From Rhodobacteraceae bacterium PARR1 (GTDB lineage: Bacteria; Pseudomonadota; Alphaproteobacteria; Rhodobacterales; Rhodobacteraceae): DNA of 34,637 nt. Position numbers and translations under genes: made by a program. The DNA lies in contig NKIT01000026.1 of assembly GCA_002256185.1 (NCBI GenBank), positions 1-34,637 on the forward strand, read 5' to 3'. Each line of letters starts with the position of its first letter. Position 1 is the first letter of the stretch. Of this stretch, positions 1-7,302 are shown piece by piece. The notes below the pieces were generated by a model. It ran no database searches and was not told the DNA's origin. It saw only the letters and a list, made by a program, of their open reading frames with translations.

Positions 1-661
1 CTTTGATGATTTGGGCGGAGGTTCCGATATGAGTGGCGAGGGTCCGGACCATGCGCCCCGGATCGTTCAGAAAAATCGCCTTGGGGAAGAAGGCGGCACC
101 CCCTTGGACGGGGGGGAGGTTCGGTTCCATCTGGCGGAGTTCATCCGGGCCGATCAGATCGACGCTGATGCCCAAGCTGCGGCGAAAGGCCATGTCGGCA
201 TGGGCGGCGCTGTAGGCTTTTTCCGTCTCGTAAAGGTAAAGGCAGCCCCGGTTTTGCAGGATGTCCGTGCCGCCGATGCGGGCCGCGAGGTCTTGCCAAT
301 GGCCTGCGGCCCCGACCAGCAGTCGCGCAATATTGGCGGCGTTGCGGCGGGTGGGTCCGGGCAGGGATTGCAGCGCAAAGCGCGCCAGCCACGGCATCAG
401 GGACGGCAAGGCCGCGCGGCGGATGGCGAGGGGGGAGTTCTGGTCAAACAGCAGCGAGGGCAGGTTTTTCAGCACATCGGGGCTGCCCACGGGCATCACG
501 GCATAATCGGCGATGGTGCCCGCGTTGCCATAGCTGGCACCCATGCCCGGCTCTGCTGGGTCGATCAGGGTGACGTCCCGGCCCGCGGCAGTGAGGGCCT
601 CGGCAATAGCGAGGCCGACGACGCCCGCACCGAGGATGGCGATGTCGGTGTGGCGGATCAT
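1..661 (-). CDS. FAD-dependent amino-acid oxidoreductase (DadA/DAO type), C-terminus cut by window edge
   Basis: The minus strand is open from an ATG at 661 to the window edge, giving 220 residues with no stop. The protein opens with MIRHTDIAILGAGVVGLAIA, a dinucleotide-binding beta-alpha-beta fold with GxGxxG at about residues 11-16. The following ALTAAGRDVTLID is the usual second strand ending in an acidic residue for the FAD ribose. This matches the DAO/DadA family, flavoproteins that oxidise amino acids or N-methylated amines to imino acids. The catalytic half is outside the window, so the substrate cannot be read. It lies downstream of, and in the same direction as, the alcohol/aldehyde dehydrogenase genes, but a 325 nt gap with strong hairpins separates them, so co-transcription is uncertain. 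An attractive inference is that it deaminates an amino acid released by the upstream pathway. Confidence 0.85.
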   Translation of the reverse strand, partial: MIRHTDIAILGAGVVGLAIAEALTAAGRDVTLIDPAEPGMGASYGNAGTIADYAVMPVGSPDVLKNLPSLLFDQNSPLAIRRAALPSLMPWLARFALQSLPGPTRRNAANIARLLVGAAGHWQDLAARIGGTDILQNRGCLYLYETEKAYSAAHADMAFRRSLGISVDLIGPDELRQMEPNLPPVQGGAAFFPKAIFLNDPGRMVRTLATHIGTSAQIIK

Positions 662-810
662 GGAGTATGCCTTGGTGTTTGTGGCTGCATTTTGCGACCT
701 TTGCGGGGGGATTGCGCGTGCGTCATATCGCCTCCGCGCTGACATTCGCGCGGGGCAAGTGACCCGCGCGTATCACAACAGTTGACCCATGCCCGCCCGT
801 GCGCCCCGTG

Positions 811-880
811 CACGGGCCGTGCCCGCCCTGCGGGCGGCGGGCGCGCAAAGAGCGCACCCGCCGGGCGGGCACAGCCCGTG
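811..880. repeat. long imperfect GC-rich inverted repeat
   Basis: The outer arms begin with CACGGGC (from 811) and end with GCCCGTG (to 880). Inside them, further complementary runs (GTGCCCGCC against GGCGGGCAC, and GCGCGC against GCGC) make nearly the whole 70 nt foldable around an AAAG loop near 847-850. It lies between two genes on the minus strand, in the 662-986 gap, where I see no coding sequence. It may be a REP-like element or an mRNA-stabilising stem. No partner copy with the same sequence was seen in this window. Confidence 0.5.
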
Positions 881-937
881 CGTGATGCGCTGGGACGGCT
901 GACACCCCCTCGCGGCTTCGTTGCCTCAGCCGCGAAC

Positions 938-978
938 GGACCGGCGCAAACGTCCACAGGACGTTTGCGCGTCGGTCC
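938..978 (-). terminator. stem-loop after the alcohol dehydrogenase gene
   Basis: GGACCGGCGCAAACGTCC (938-955) faces GGACGTTTGCGC then GTCGGTCC (959-978) across a three-base loop, giving a stem of about 18 pairs with small bulges. It begins 9 nt past the stop of the minus-strand alcohol dehydrogenase gene. No clear T-run follows, so it is either a weak intrinsic terminator or a 3' end protecting hairpin. Confidence 0.55.
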
Positions 979-986
979 TTCGGCAC

Positions 987-2147
987 TCACATGCACGCCT
1001 GAAACAGCGCGCGGGTGTTTTCGCGGGTCATCGCCACAGGGTTGCCGCCGCAGGAGGGGTCTTCCAGCGCCATCTCGGTCAGTTCGTCCAAGCGGTCCGC
1101 CTGCACGCCAAGCGCGGTCAGGTTTTCCGGGATGCCCAAGGTTGCACGCAGGTCCATCACAGCGGCGCGGAAGCCGTCGAAACCGCCCGCGATGCCAAGG
1201 TAAGCGGCGGCTTTCTCGATCCGGTCCTCAATCGCGTGACGGTTGAAGTCAAGCACCATGGGCATCACCACGGCGTTCGTGGTGCCGTGGTGGGTGTTGT
1301 AGACCGCGCCGATGGGGTGCGACAGCGAATGGATCGCGCCGAGGCCCTTTTGGAACGCCACAGCCCCCATCGCAGCCGCACTCATCATATGCGCCCGCGC
1401 TGTCAGATTGGTGGGATCGGCATAGGCGACGGTCAGGTTCTCAAAGACCAGACGCATGCCTTCCAAGGCAATGCCTTGGCTCATCGGGTGGTAGAACGGG
1501 CTGCAATAAGCCTCAAGGCAATGCGCCAGCGCATCCATGCCGGTGCCAGCGGTGATGAACTTCGGCATCCCGACGGTCAGGGCCGGGTCACACAGGGTGA
1601 CGACGGGCAAGAGCTTGGGATGGAAGATGATCTTCTTCTTATGCGTGACAGAATTCGTCAGCACGCCTGCGCGGCCCACTTCTGACCCGGTCCCCGCTGT
1701 GGTCGGCACGGCCACGATGGGCGCGATTCTTGAGCCATCCGCGCGGGTATACCAGTCGTCGATGTCTTCCAGATCCCACACGCTGAGATCGGCCCGCTGA
1801 TGCGCCATCAGGGCGATCATCTTGCCAAGGTCCAAGGCCGATCCACCGCCAAAGCAGATCACACCGTCATGCCCGCCTGCGAGGTAAACCGCGATGCCTG
1901 CGGCCATGTTTCCTTCGTTCGGGTTTGGGTCCACCTCGGAAAACACGGCGCGGCCCAGACCGGCCTTGTCCAGCACGTCCAAGGCGCCAGCGGTGATCGG
2001 CAAGGAAGCCAACGCCTTGTCGGTGACAAAGAGCGGGTTTTTGATCCCGGCGGCAGCGCAATGCTCGGCCAGTTCGGCAATCCGGCCTACGCCGAACTTG
2101 ATCGCGGTCGGGTAAGACCAGTTGCGGTTCGGAACGTCGTGGCTCAT
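987..2147 (-). CDS. iron-containing (group III) alcohol dehydrogenase
   Basis: This 386-residue protein is full length for the Fe-ADH family. It oxidises an alcohol to an aldehyde with NAD(P). Visible motifs are the nucleotide-binding GGGSALDLGK (residues 100-109), PTTAGTGSE (148-156), and metal ligands D205 and H209 in GTGMDALAHCLEAY, H273 in IHSLSHPIGA and H287 in HHGTTNAVVMP. It starts 1 nt from the stop of the aldehyde dehydrogenase gene upstream, so the two are almost certainly translated from one mRNA and act in sequence (alcohol to aldehyde to acid). The substrate is not evident from sequence. The neighbouring glutamine-synthetase-like ligase suggests a gamma-glutamylated amino alcohol, which is an inference from context. 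The class is clear; the physiological role is not. Confidence 0.93.
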   Translation of the reverse strand: MSHDVPNRNWSYPTAIKFGVGRIAELAEHCAAAGIKNPLFVTDKALASLPITAGALDVLDKAGLGRAVFSEVDPNPNEGNMAAGIAVYLAGGHDGVICFGGGSALDLGKMIALMAHQRADLSVWDLEDIDDWYTRADGSRIAPIVAVPTTAGTGSEVGRAGVLTNSVTHKKKIIFHPKLLPVVTLCDPALTVGMPKFITAGTGMDALAHCLEAYCSPFYHPMSQGIALEGMRLVFENLTVAYADPTNLTARAHMMSAAAMGAVAFQKGLGAIHSLSHPIGAVYNTHHGTTNAVVMPMVLDFNRHAIEDRIEKAAAYLGIAGGFDGFRAAVMDLRATLGIPENLTALGVQADRLDELTEMALEDPSCGGNPVAMTRENTRALFQACM

Positions 2148-2148
2148 G

Positions 2149-3528
2149 TCAGACCTTTTTCAGATGATAGGATTTCGGGCGGGTGACCGAATGGAAGCCC
2201 AAGTAGGACAGGCTGCCGCCGCGCCCGGTGTCCTTGCACCCCGTCCAGCACAGGGCCGGGTCCAGATAATCGGCGCGGTTCATGAAGACGGTGCCCGTCT
2301 CAATCTGCTGGCCGATGGCGGTGGCGGTGTCGTAGTCCTGCGTCCAGACCGATGCGGTCAGGCCGTAGGGGCTGTCGTTCATCAGACGGATCGCCTCGGC
2401 GTCGTCGGCGACCTTCATGATCCCGACCACAGGGCCGAAGGATTCCTCGGTCATCACGCGCATCGAATGGTCGACGTTGACCAAGATTTGTGGGGCGAGG
2501 TAAGCGCCCCCGTCATCAGCGGCGAAGTTCTTGAGGTCGATCAGGGGTTTGGCACCCTTTGCCACAGCCTCGGCGATCTGACCCCGCACCACGGCGGCAC
2601 AGCGTTTGTGCGCCATCGGGCCAAGGGTGGTGTCGGCGTCAAACGGGTTGCCGAGTTTCAGCGCGTTGACCCAAGCCACCGATTTTTCGACGAAAGCATC
2701 GTAGAGCGAGGCATGGACATAGACCCGTTCAATCCCGCAACAGCATTGCCCGGCGTTGAACATCGCGCCATCCATCAGCGTGTCCACGGCGGCGTCCAGA
2801 TTGGCGTCGTGGCGGACATAGCCGGGGTCTTTGCCGCCCAGTTCCAACCCCAAGGGCGTGAAGGTGCCCGCGGCGGCTTTCTCCATCGCCACACCGCCCG
2901 CGACAGAGCCTGTGAAGTTCACAAACCCAAAGCTGCGTGCAGCGATCAGCGTTTCGGTCGTGGCATGGTCCAGCACCACATTCTGGAACACATCTTCGGG
3001 CACACCCGCCGCGTGGAAGGCTTCGGCCAACCGCTCACCCACCAGCATGGTCTGGCTGGCGTGTTTCAGGATCACAGTATTCCCGGCGATCAGCGCAGGC
3101 ACCAGTGTGTTGATCGTGGTGAGGTAAGGATAATTCCACGGGGCGACGATGAACACGACACCCAACGCCTCACGCGCCAGATAGCGGCGGAATTGGGCGC
3201 TGTCTTCGACCATCAGCGGCGCAAGGGTCTTTTCCGCGATCTCGGCCATATAGTCGGTGCGGGCATTCACGCCGCCATATTCGCCGCCAAAGCGGGTGGG
3301 GCGGCCCATTTGCCAAGCAATCTCTGGCACCACGACATCTTTCATGTCGTTCAAGCGGGCCACACCGGCCTTGACCAGCGCGATACGCTCGGCCAGTGGC
3401 CGCGCGGCCCATGGCTTTTGCGCCGATTTGGCGGCGGCCACGGCAGCTTGGGCGGCGGGCAGCGAAAGCGGGGTGCGTTCGGCATAGACCGAACCATCCA
3501 CCGGGGAAATCAGTTGGATTGGTTTCAT
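2149..3528 (-). CDS. NAD(P)-dependent aldehyde dehydrogenase
   Basis: This ALDH-superfamily protein has 459 residues from the chosen start. It shows APWNYP (129-134, oxyanion Asn), NFTGS (204-208), the general base E229 in LELGGK, the catalytic cysteine in FNAGQCCCG (C263 by the GQxC rule) and EESFGPV near the C-terminus. The three consecutive cysteines are slightly unusual. I chose the second of two adjacent ATGs because AGGTG lies 5 nt upstream of it. A longer frame reaches 3594 but would run through a hairpin and overlap the upstream stop. The gene sits between a glutamine-synthetase-like ligase (62 nt upstream) and an iron alcohol dehydrogenase (1 nt downstream). This fits oxidation of a gamma-glutamyl aminoaldehyde, comparable to PuuC in putrescine catabolism. 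Confidence 0.92.
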   Translation of the reverse strand: MKPIQLISPVDGSVYAERTPLSLPAAQAAVAAAKSAQKPWAARPLAERIALVKAGVARLNDMKDVVVPEIAWQMGRPTRFGGEYGGVNARTDYMAEIAEKTLAPLMVEDSAQFRRYLAREALGVVFIVAPWNYPYLTTINTLVPALIAGNTVILKHASQTMLVGERLAEAFHAAGVPEDVFQNVVLDHATTETLIAARSFGFVNFTGSVAGGVAMEKAAAGTFTPLGLELGGKDPGYVRHDANLDAAVDTLMDGAMFNAGQCCCGIERVYVHASLYDAFVEKSVAWVNALKLGNPFDADTTLGPMAHKRCAAVVRGQIAEAVAKGAKPLIDLKNFAADDGGAYLAPQILVNVDHSMRVMTEESFGPVVGIMKVADDAEAIRLMNDSPYGLTASVWTQDYDTATAIGQQIETGTVFMNRADYLDPALCWTGCKDTGRGGSLSYLGFHSVTRPKSYHLKKV

Positions 3529-3563
3529 CATGTCACCTGTCGGGCCTTTGGCCCCTGCGGGTT

Positions 3564-3583
3564 GGGGGGCGATGTCGCCCCCC
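3564..3583. terminator. 9-bp GC hairpin between ligase and aldehyde dehydrogenase genes
   Basis: GGGGGGCGA and TCGCCCCCC pair perfectly around a two-base loop. It lies 8 nt past the stop of the glutamine-synthetase-like gene and 36 nt before the aldehyde dehydrogenase start, in transcription direction. There is no T-run. It is probably a processing or attenuating hairpin that lowers expression of the two dehydrogenases relative to the ligase. Confidence 0.45.
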
Positions 3584-3590
3584 GAAGGGT

Positions 3591-4958
3591 TCACGCGCGT
3601 TCCAGAAGGCGCTGGAGTTCAAAGTCGGTCACCACGCGGTCGGTTTCCGAAATCTCCCACTGCGCGGCATGGTGGTAATGGTCCACCACATCATCGCCAA
3701 AGGCCGCGCGCAGCATGGCTGATCCGTTCAGCTTGGCCGCTGCATCGCGCAGGTTGGTCGGAATTTCGCGAATGCCGGTGGCGGAGTACATGTCGCCCTT
3801 CATCTCGGGTTCAAGGGCCATCTTGCCCTCAATCCCCGCCAGCCCTGCGGCCAGAAGCGCGGCGCAGCACAGATAGGGGTTCACGTCGCTGCCGGGGATG
3901 CGGCATTCGACGCGCACGGCCTTGGTATGGGCACCACAGACGCGGAAGCCTGCGGTGCGGTTGTCGGCACTCCAGACCGCTTTGGTGGGGGCGAACATGC
4001 CGATGGTGAAGCGTTTGTAGCTGTTGACGTAAGGCGCGAGGAAGGCGGTGATTTCCTGCGCATGGGCCAGTTGCCCGGCAAGGAAGTGCTTCATCGTGTC
4101 GGACATGCCATGTGCGTCGTCATGGTCATAGAAGGCAGGCTTGCCGTCCAGCGTCCACAGCGACTGGTGGACGTGCGACGATGATCCGGCGCGGCGGTGG
4201 TCATATTTGGCCATGAAGGTCACGGACTTGCCCACCGCATGGGCCATTTCCTTGACGCCCTGCTTGACGATCACATGGTTGTCGGCGGTGTCCAGCGCGT
4301 CGGAATAGCGGTAGTTCACCTCATGCTGGCCCGCGTCGGCCTCACCTTTCGTGTTCTCGATCGGGATGCCCGCACCATAAAGCCCGTTGCGCACGGCGCG
4401 CATCAGGCTTTCTTCCTTGGTGGTCTGGAAGAGGTGGTAATCCTCGTTGTAACCCGAAATCGGCTTCAGCGCTGAAAGCCCGCCATCGCGCAGGTTTTCG
4501 TAGGCGTTCTCGAAGATGTAGAATTCGAGTTCCGTCGCCATCATGGCGTCAAAGCCCATGGCGCGGGCGCGGGCGACCTGGCGTTTCAGGATCGCGCGGG
4601 GGCTGATCGCCACGTCCTCATGTGTGTGGTGGTCCAGCATGTCGGCCAGACACAGCGCCGTGCCCGGCAGCCATGGCAGCGGGCGCAGGGTGGCAAGGTC
4701 GGGTTTCAGGATGTAGTCGCCGTACCCCTGTTCCCAGCCTGCGGATTTGTAGCCGGGGACGGTGGTCATCTCCATATCCACGGCCAAAAGGTAGTTACAG
4801 CAATGGGTTTCCTTGTAGCCACCATCGACGAAGAAGGCGGCGTGAAAGCGTTTGCCGACCAAGCGGCCCTGCATGTCGATCCCGGCGACCAGCACCGTGT
4901 CGATCTGGCCCTGCGCCACGGCCTCTTTCAGCGCGTCGAATGTCATATTTCCCGGCAT
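3591..4958 (-). CDS. glutamine-synthetase-family ligase (gamma-glutamyl-amine synthetase type)
   Basis: The 455-residue protein has the whole glutamine synthetase fold. The beta-grasp N-domain includes VAGIDMQGRLVGKR (24-37). The catalytic domain has TELEFYIFE (142-150), the metal/glutamate site GQHEVNYRYSDAL (210-222), SSHVHQSLW (260-268) and RVECRIPGSDVNPY. The divergent loops and ~450 aa length fit PuuA-like enzymes that join glutamate to an organic amine rather than to ammonia. This is a family-level judgement. The start has AGGGAAAGG about 8 nt upstream. It heads the aldehyde and alcohol dehydrogenase genes, with a deacylase-type amidohydrolase gene upstream in the same direction. The absence of PuuB/PuuD-like partners beside it and the presence of an alcohol dehydrogenase argue for an amino-alcohol substrate rather than putrescine (inference). 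It could alternatively be an uncharacterised type III GS-like enzyme. Confidence 0.88.
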   Translation of the reverse strand: MPGNMTFDALKEAVAQGQIDTVLVAGIDMQGRLVGKRFHAAFFVDGGYKETHCCNYLLAVDMEMTTVPGYKSAGWEQGYGDYILKPDLATLRPLPWLPGTALCLADMLDHHTHEDVAISPRAILKRQVARARAMGFDAMMATELEFYIFENAYENLRDGGLSALKPISGYNEDYHLFQTTKEESLMRAVRNGLYGAGIPIENTKGEADAGQHEVNYRYSDALDTADNHVIVKQGVKEMAHAVGKSVTFMAKYDHRRAGSSSHVHQSLWTLDGKPAFYDHDDAHGMSDTMKHFLAGQLAHAQEITAFLAPYVNSYKRFTIGMFAPTKAVWSADNRTAGFRVCGAHTKAVRVECRIPGSDVNPYLCCAALLAAGLAGIEGKMALEPEMKGDMYSATGIREIPTNLRDAAAKLNGSAMLRAAFGDDVVDHYHHAAQWEISETDRVVTDFELQRLLERA

Positions 4959-5023
4959 GTTGTCTGCCTTTCCCTGTTATGCGGTCTGCCCGTCATGGTG
5001 CGGGCGTGAAGTGCGTTCGCTTT

Positions 5024-5037
5024 GATCCCTAGGGATC
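5024..5037. promoter_or_regulatory. perfect 14-nt palindrome upstream of the ligase gene
   Basis: GATCCCTAGGGATC is a perfect palindrome 66 nt before the ligase start codon, containing the rare tetranucleotide CTAG. It lies downstream of the putative promoter at 5160-5187, so on the mRNA it would be in the leader. It could be an operator, but no second copy was seen next to the divergent regulator. Confidence 0.3.
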
Positions 5038-5159
5038 ATGCCGCTCGCCCGCCGCCGAATTCGGGGCGGCGCGGCCAGCAGGCCGGGGCGATGCCGTGGC
5101 CCTGTCCATCGTGTGGCATGGGGTGATCCTTTCGCGCCCGAGCAGCTTTCAATGATTTG

Positions 5160-5187
5160 ATCATATTTGGAACGTCGCGCCGCGCAA
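5160..5187 (-). promoter_or_regulatory. possible sigma-70-type promoter for the ligase-dehydrogenase operon
   Basis: On the minus strand, TTGCGC (5187-5182) and TATGAT (5165-5160) are separated by 16 nt. They sit in an AT-rich patch of the otherwise GC-rich 241 nt gap between the amidohydrolase stop and the ligase start. The -10 match is good, the -35 match poor. Confidence 0.35.
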
Positions 5188-5199
5188 TGGGGGAGTTGG

Positions 5200-5970
5200 T
5201 CATGGCAGGGGCCCCACCGCAGCGGCAAGGATCGGGGCGAGGTGGTCTGCCATCTGCTGTTCGGCCTGTGGTGAGGTGATCAGGTCGTTTCGGATTTCCA
5301 GCATCGCATTGGGCAAGCCGTAAGGCGTGGCATGCAGGCGCAGGGTATGGGTGACGTCATCCTTGGCCGAATAAGGCTCATTCAGGGCCGAGTTCAGTTT
5401 GCCTGCGGACTGTGCGCCGGACAGGATGGCTTTTGCCAGCGTGGGGTCGGAGTCGTGGATGATCCCGAACTCCACCGCGCGGGGTTGGCCGAAGTAGACA
5501 GGCGTAAAGCTGTGGATGGTGATGACCACGGGCCGCAGCCCGAGCGCAATGCGCCGCATCAAAAGCCCGTGCAGGCCGTCATGGAAGGGGACATAGACCG
5601 CCGCCGTCCGGCGTGCGCGCTCCTGTGGGGTGATAGTGGCGTTGCCGGGGATGTCGTGGATTTCGGACCGCGCAGGCATCGCGCCCGGCATGTCGGGGGC
5701 GCGGTTGCAATCATAGACAAGACGGCTGACCGGGGCGTGGATCAAGGCGGCCTGAAGGCGCTGCGCCAGGCCCCGTGCCAGACCCAAGGCACCCGGGTCC
5801 CATGCGATATGCGCGCACCGTTGATCCGCCGTCAGCCCCAGATCGCCCCATGCCGTGGGGATGTGGTTTGAGGCATGTTCGCAGACCACGACAACCCGAC
5901 CGAGGGCATTTGCCCCTTCGATCACGGGCGCGAAAGGGCCGTCCGTCATGGGCTGATCCATGTCCCGCAT
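5200..5970 (-). CDS. N-formylglutamate amidohydrolase family hydrolase
   Basis: This protein (256 residues from the chosen start) has the hallmarks of the N-formylglutamate amidohydrolase (FGase) family: VVCEHASNHIP (29-38), RLVYDCNRAPD (83-93), TIHSFTPVYFG (151-161) and a C-terminal LEIRNDLI (224-231). These zinc hydrolases cleave an acyl group from glutamate. No other hut genes are near, so histidine degradation is unlikely. Beside a gamma-glutamyl ligase it may instead split a gamma-glutamyl product (inference). The start at 5970 has GGGAGA about 11 nt upstream. In-frame alternatives are ATGs at 5961 and 5949, or a longer form from 6033 that would crowd the divergent promoter. It is divergent from the RpiR regulator and lies 241 nt upstream of the ligase gene in the same direction. 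Confidence 0.87.
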   Translation of the reverse strand: MRDMDQPMTDGPFAPVIEGANALGRVVVVCEHASNHIPTAWGDLGLTADQRCAHIAWDPGALGLARGLAQRLQAALIHAPVSRLVYDCNRAPDMPGAMPARSEIHDIPGNATITPQERARRTAAVYVPFHDGLHGLLMRRIALGLRPVVITIHSFTPVYFGQPRAVEFGIIHDSDPTLAKAILSGAQSAGKLNSALNEPYSAKDDVTHTLRLHATPYGLPNAMLEIRNDLITSPQAEQQMADHLAPILAAAVGPLP

Positions 5971-6053
5971 CGCCGCGATTTTCTCCCGATGTTTCACGAA
6001 AGGCTCACCCCGCCTGCGCCATTCTGTCAACATCTATTCTGTCGGTGAGTTGC

Positions 6054-6122
6054 TGTTACAAATTTTTCTGCGGAATGTCGGTTGCCATCTGCCCGGTCCT
6101 TGCGCGACACAGGGTTGTAACA
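6054..6122. promoter_or_regulatory. candidate RpiR operator: two inverted TGTTACAA sites
   Basis: TGTTACAA (6054-6061) and its exact complement TTGTAACA (6115-6122) stand 53 nt apart in the divergent region between the amidohydrolase and the RpiR regulator genes. The second overlaps the region just before the regulator's ribosome site (AGGAG, 6124-6128). Paired sites in this position are what an autoregulating dimeric repressor would use. Assignment to this regulator is inference. Confidence 0.4.
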
Positions 6123-6133
6123 CAGGAGTGACG

Positions 6134-7003
6134 ATGGAGACGGCGATCACCATCGAGGAACGGATGCGTGCGGCGCTTCCGGATCTGACGCGGGCAGAAC
6201 GGCAGTTGGCCACGCATATCCTTGGGCATTATCCGGTATCGGCGCTGGGGTCGATCACCGCTTTGGCCAAGGCGGCAGAGGTGTCGACGCCCACCGTGGT
6301 GCGTCTGGTGCAAAAGCTGGGCTACAAGGGTTATCCCGATTACCAGCAATCCCTGCGGGCCGAGGTAGAGCAGATGCTTGTCTCGCCCTTGGTCAAGCAT
6401 GACCGTTGGGCGGGCGGGGTGCCCGAGACGCATATCCTCAATCGCTTTGCCGATCAGGTGGTGGCGAACCTACAGGCGACGCTGGGGCAGATCGACCACG
6501 CGACGTTTGACGCGGCGGCGGAATTGCTGGCCGATCCGGGGCGGCATGTCTTTGCGATGGGCGGGCGGATCACCCATGCGATGGCCGATTATCTGGTGAC
6601 GCTGATGAAGGCGGTGCGGCCTTCGGTCACGCTGCTGTCAGACCTGTCAAACGCTTGGCCGCCGGCGCTTTTGGACATGAAGCCGGGGGATGTGCTGTTG
6701 GTGTTCGACATCCGGCGCTATGAAAACTCGGTCCTGCAAGTGGCCGAGATGGCGCGGGAACAAGGGGCAGAGATCATCCTGATCACCGACCGCTGGGTCA
6801 GCCCCGCCGCCCAAATGGCCCGCCATGTGCTGCCCTGTCATATCGAGGCCCCGTCCGCGTGGGATTCCACCGTGCCGCTGCTTGTGATCGTGGAAACGCT
6901 GCTGGCATCCGTGCAGGCGCAGACTTGGACGGTGACAGAGGGGCGGTTGAAGCGGCTTGAGGAGTTATATGCAAGGTCGCGGACCTTTCGGCGGGGGCGG
7001 TAG
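6134..7003 (+). CDS. MurR/RpiR-family transcriptional regulator
   Basis: The protein has 289 residues from the ATG at 6134, which has AGGAG 5 nt upstream. An N-terminal RpiR-type helix-turn-helix spans roughly 20-78, with the segment ALAKAAEVSTPTVVRLVQKL typical of the recognition helix. A SIS (sugar isomerase) domain follows at about 130-255, beginning HVFAMGGRITHAMADYL. SIS domains usually bind a phosphosugar, but many RpiR proteins in this bacterial group regulate amine or amino-acid genes. It is divergent from the amidohydrolase-ligase-dehydrogenase cluster, so local control of that cluster is the simplest reading. Inverted TGTTACAA sites in the shared upstream region are candidate operators. 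Effector unknown. Confidence 0.9.
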   Translation: METAITIEERMRAALPDLTRAERQLATHILGHYPVSALGSITALAKAAEVSTPTVVRLVQKLGYKGYPDYQQSLRAEVEQMLVSPLVKHDRWAGGVPETHILNRFADQVVANLQATLGQIDHATFDAAAELLADPGRHVFAMGGRITHAMADYLVTLMKAVRPSVTLLSDLSNAWPPALLDMKPGDVLLVFDIRRYENSVLQVAEMAREQGAEIILITDRWVSPAAQMARHVLPCHIEAPSAWDSTVPLLVIVETLLASVQAQTWTVTEGRLKRLEELYARSRTFRRGR

Positions 7004-7029
7004 GTGGCAATGTTTCTTCGACGTTCGGT

Positions 7030-7300
7030 CGCAACGGTTGGTGTTGCCCCGATGCCCAAAGCATCGGGGCGCGGCCGTCCCGCCCCCTCGGGGCGGGCGC
7101 ACGTATACGTGCACCCACCCCGGCGGGACGACCGCGCCCCTTGGCTGACGTGGTAAATGAGAAGAATAGGCAAGTGAGTGCGGGCGTTCAGACCAGGTGA
7201 CACGTCGCGACACACGCGCGTCACGTGCCTTGCGTGACTGCTAAGGGCGGGAGGGTCGCCCGTAGGGTGCGCATTCATTGCGCACCGCAACCGGCCCCCC
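7030..7300. repeat. structured direct repeat, copy 1
   Basis: This is the first of two related ~270-290 nt segments (the other is 8233-8522). It contains, in order, the stem GCCCCGATGC/GCATCGGGGC (7046-7070), a large nested hairpin with 19-nt outer arms (7066-7084 and 7122-7140) around the palindrome GCACGTATACGTGC (7099-7112), a unique middle part, and the small palindrome GGTGCGCA-TTCAT-TGCGCACC (7266-7286). About 59 nt at the right end (to 7300) and 33 nt around the central palindrome are identical to copy 2. It also occupies most of the 473 nt gap after the RpiR gene. The first stem may act as that gene's terminator. In minus-strand orientation it lies immediately after a remnant EamA transporter end, as copy 2 lies after an intact one. 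Confidence 0.85.
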
Positions 7301-7302
7301 CT

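Noticed and set aside
2122-3678. 518-codon open frame on the plus strand
   Set aside because: It is antisense to the aldehyde dehydrogenase gene, whose catalytic motifs are intact. High-GC third positions keep the opposite strand open. The product has no recognisable domain.
3591-4958. Housekeeping glutamine synthetase glnA
   Set aside because: It lacks neighbouring glnB and clusters with alcohol and aldehyde dehydrogenases, and the sequence pattern is PuuA-like.
5200-5970. hutG of a histidine-degradation operon
   Set aside because: No hutH, hutU, hutI or hutF is nearby. The neighbours are a gamma-glutamyl ligase and dehydrogenases.
7046-7070. Simple rho-independent terminator as the full explanation of the repeat
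   Set aside because: The first stem could terminate the RpiR gene, but there is no T-run and the conserved unit extends more than 200 nt beyond it.
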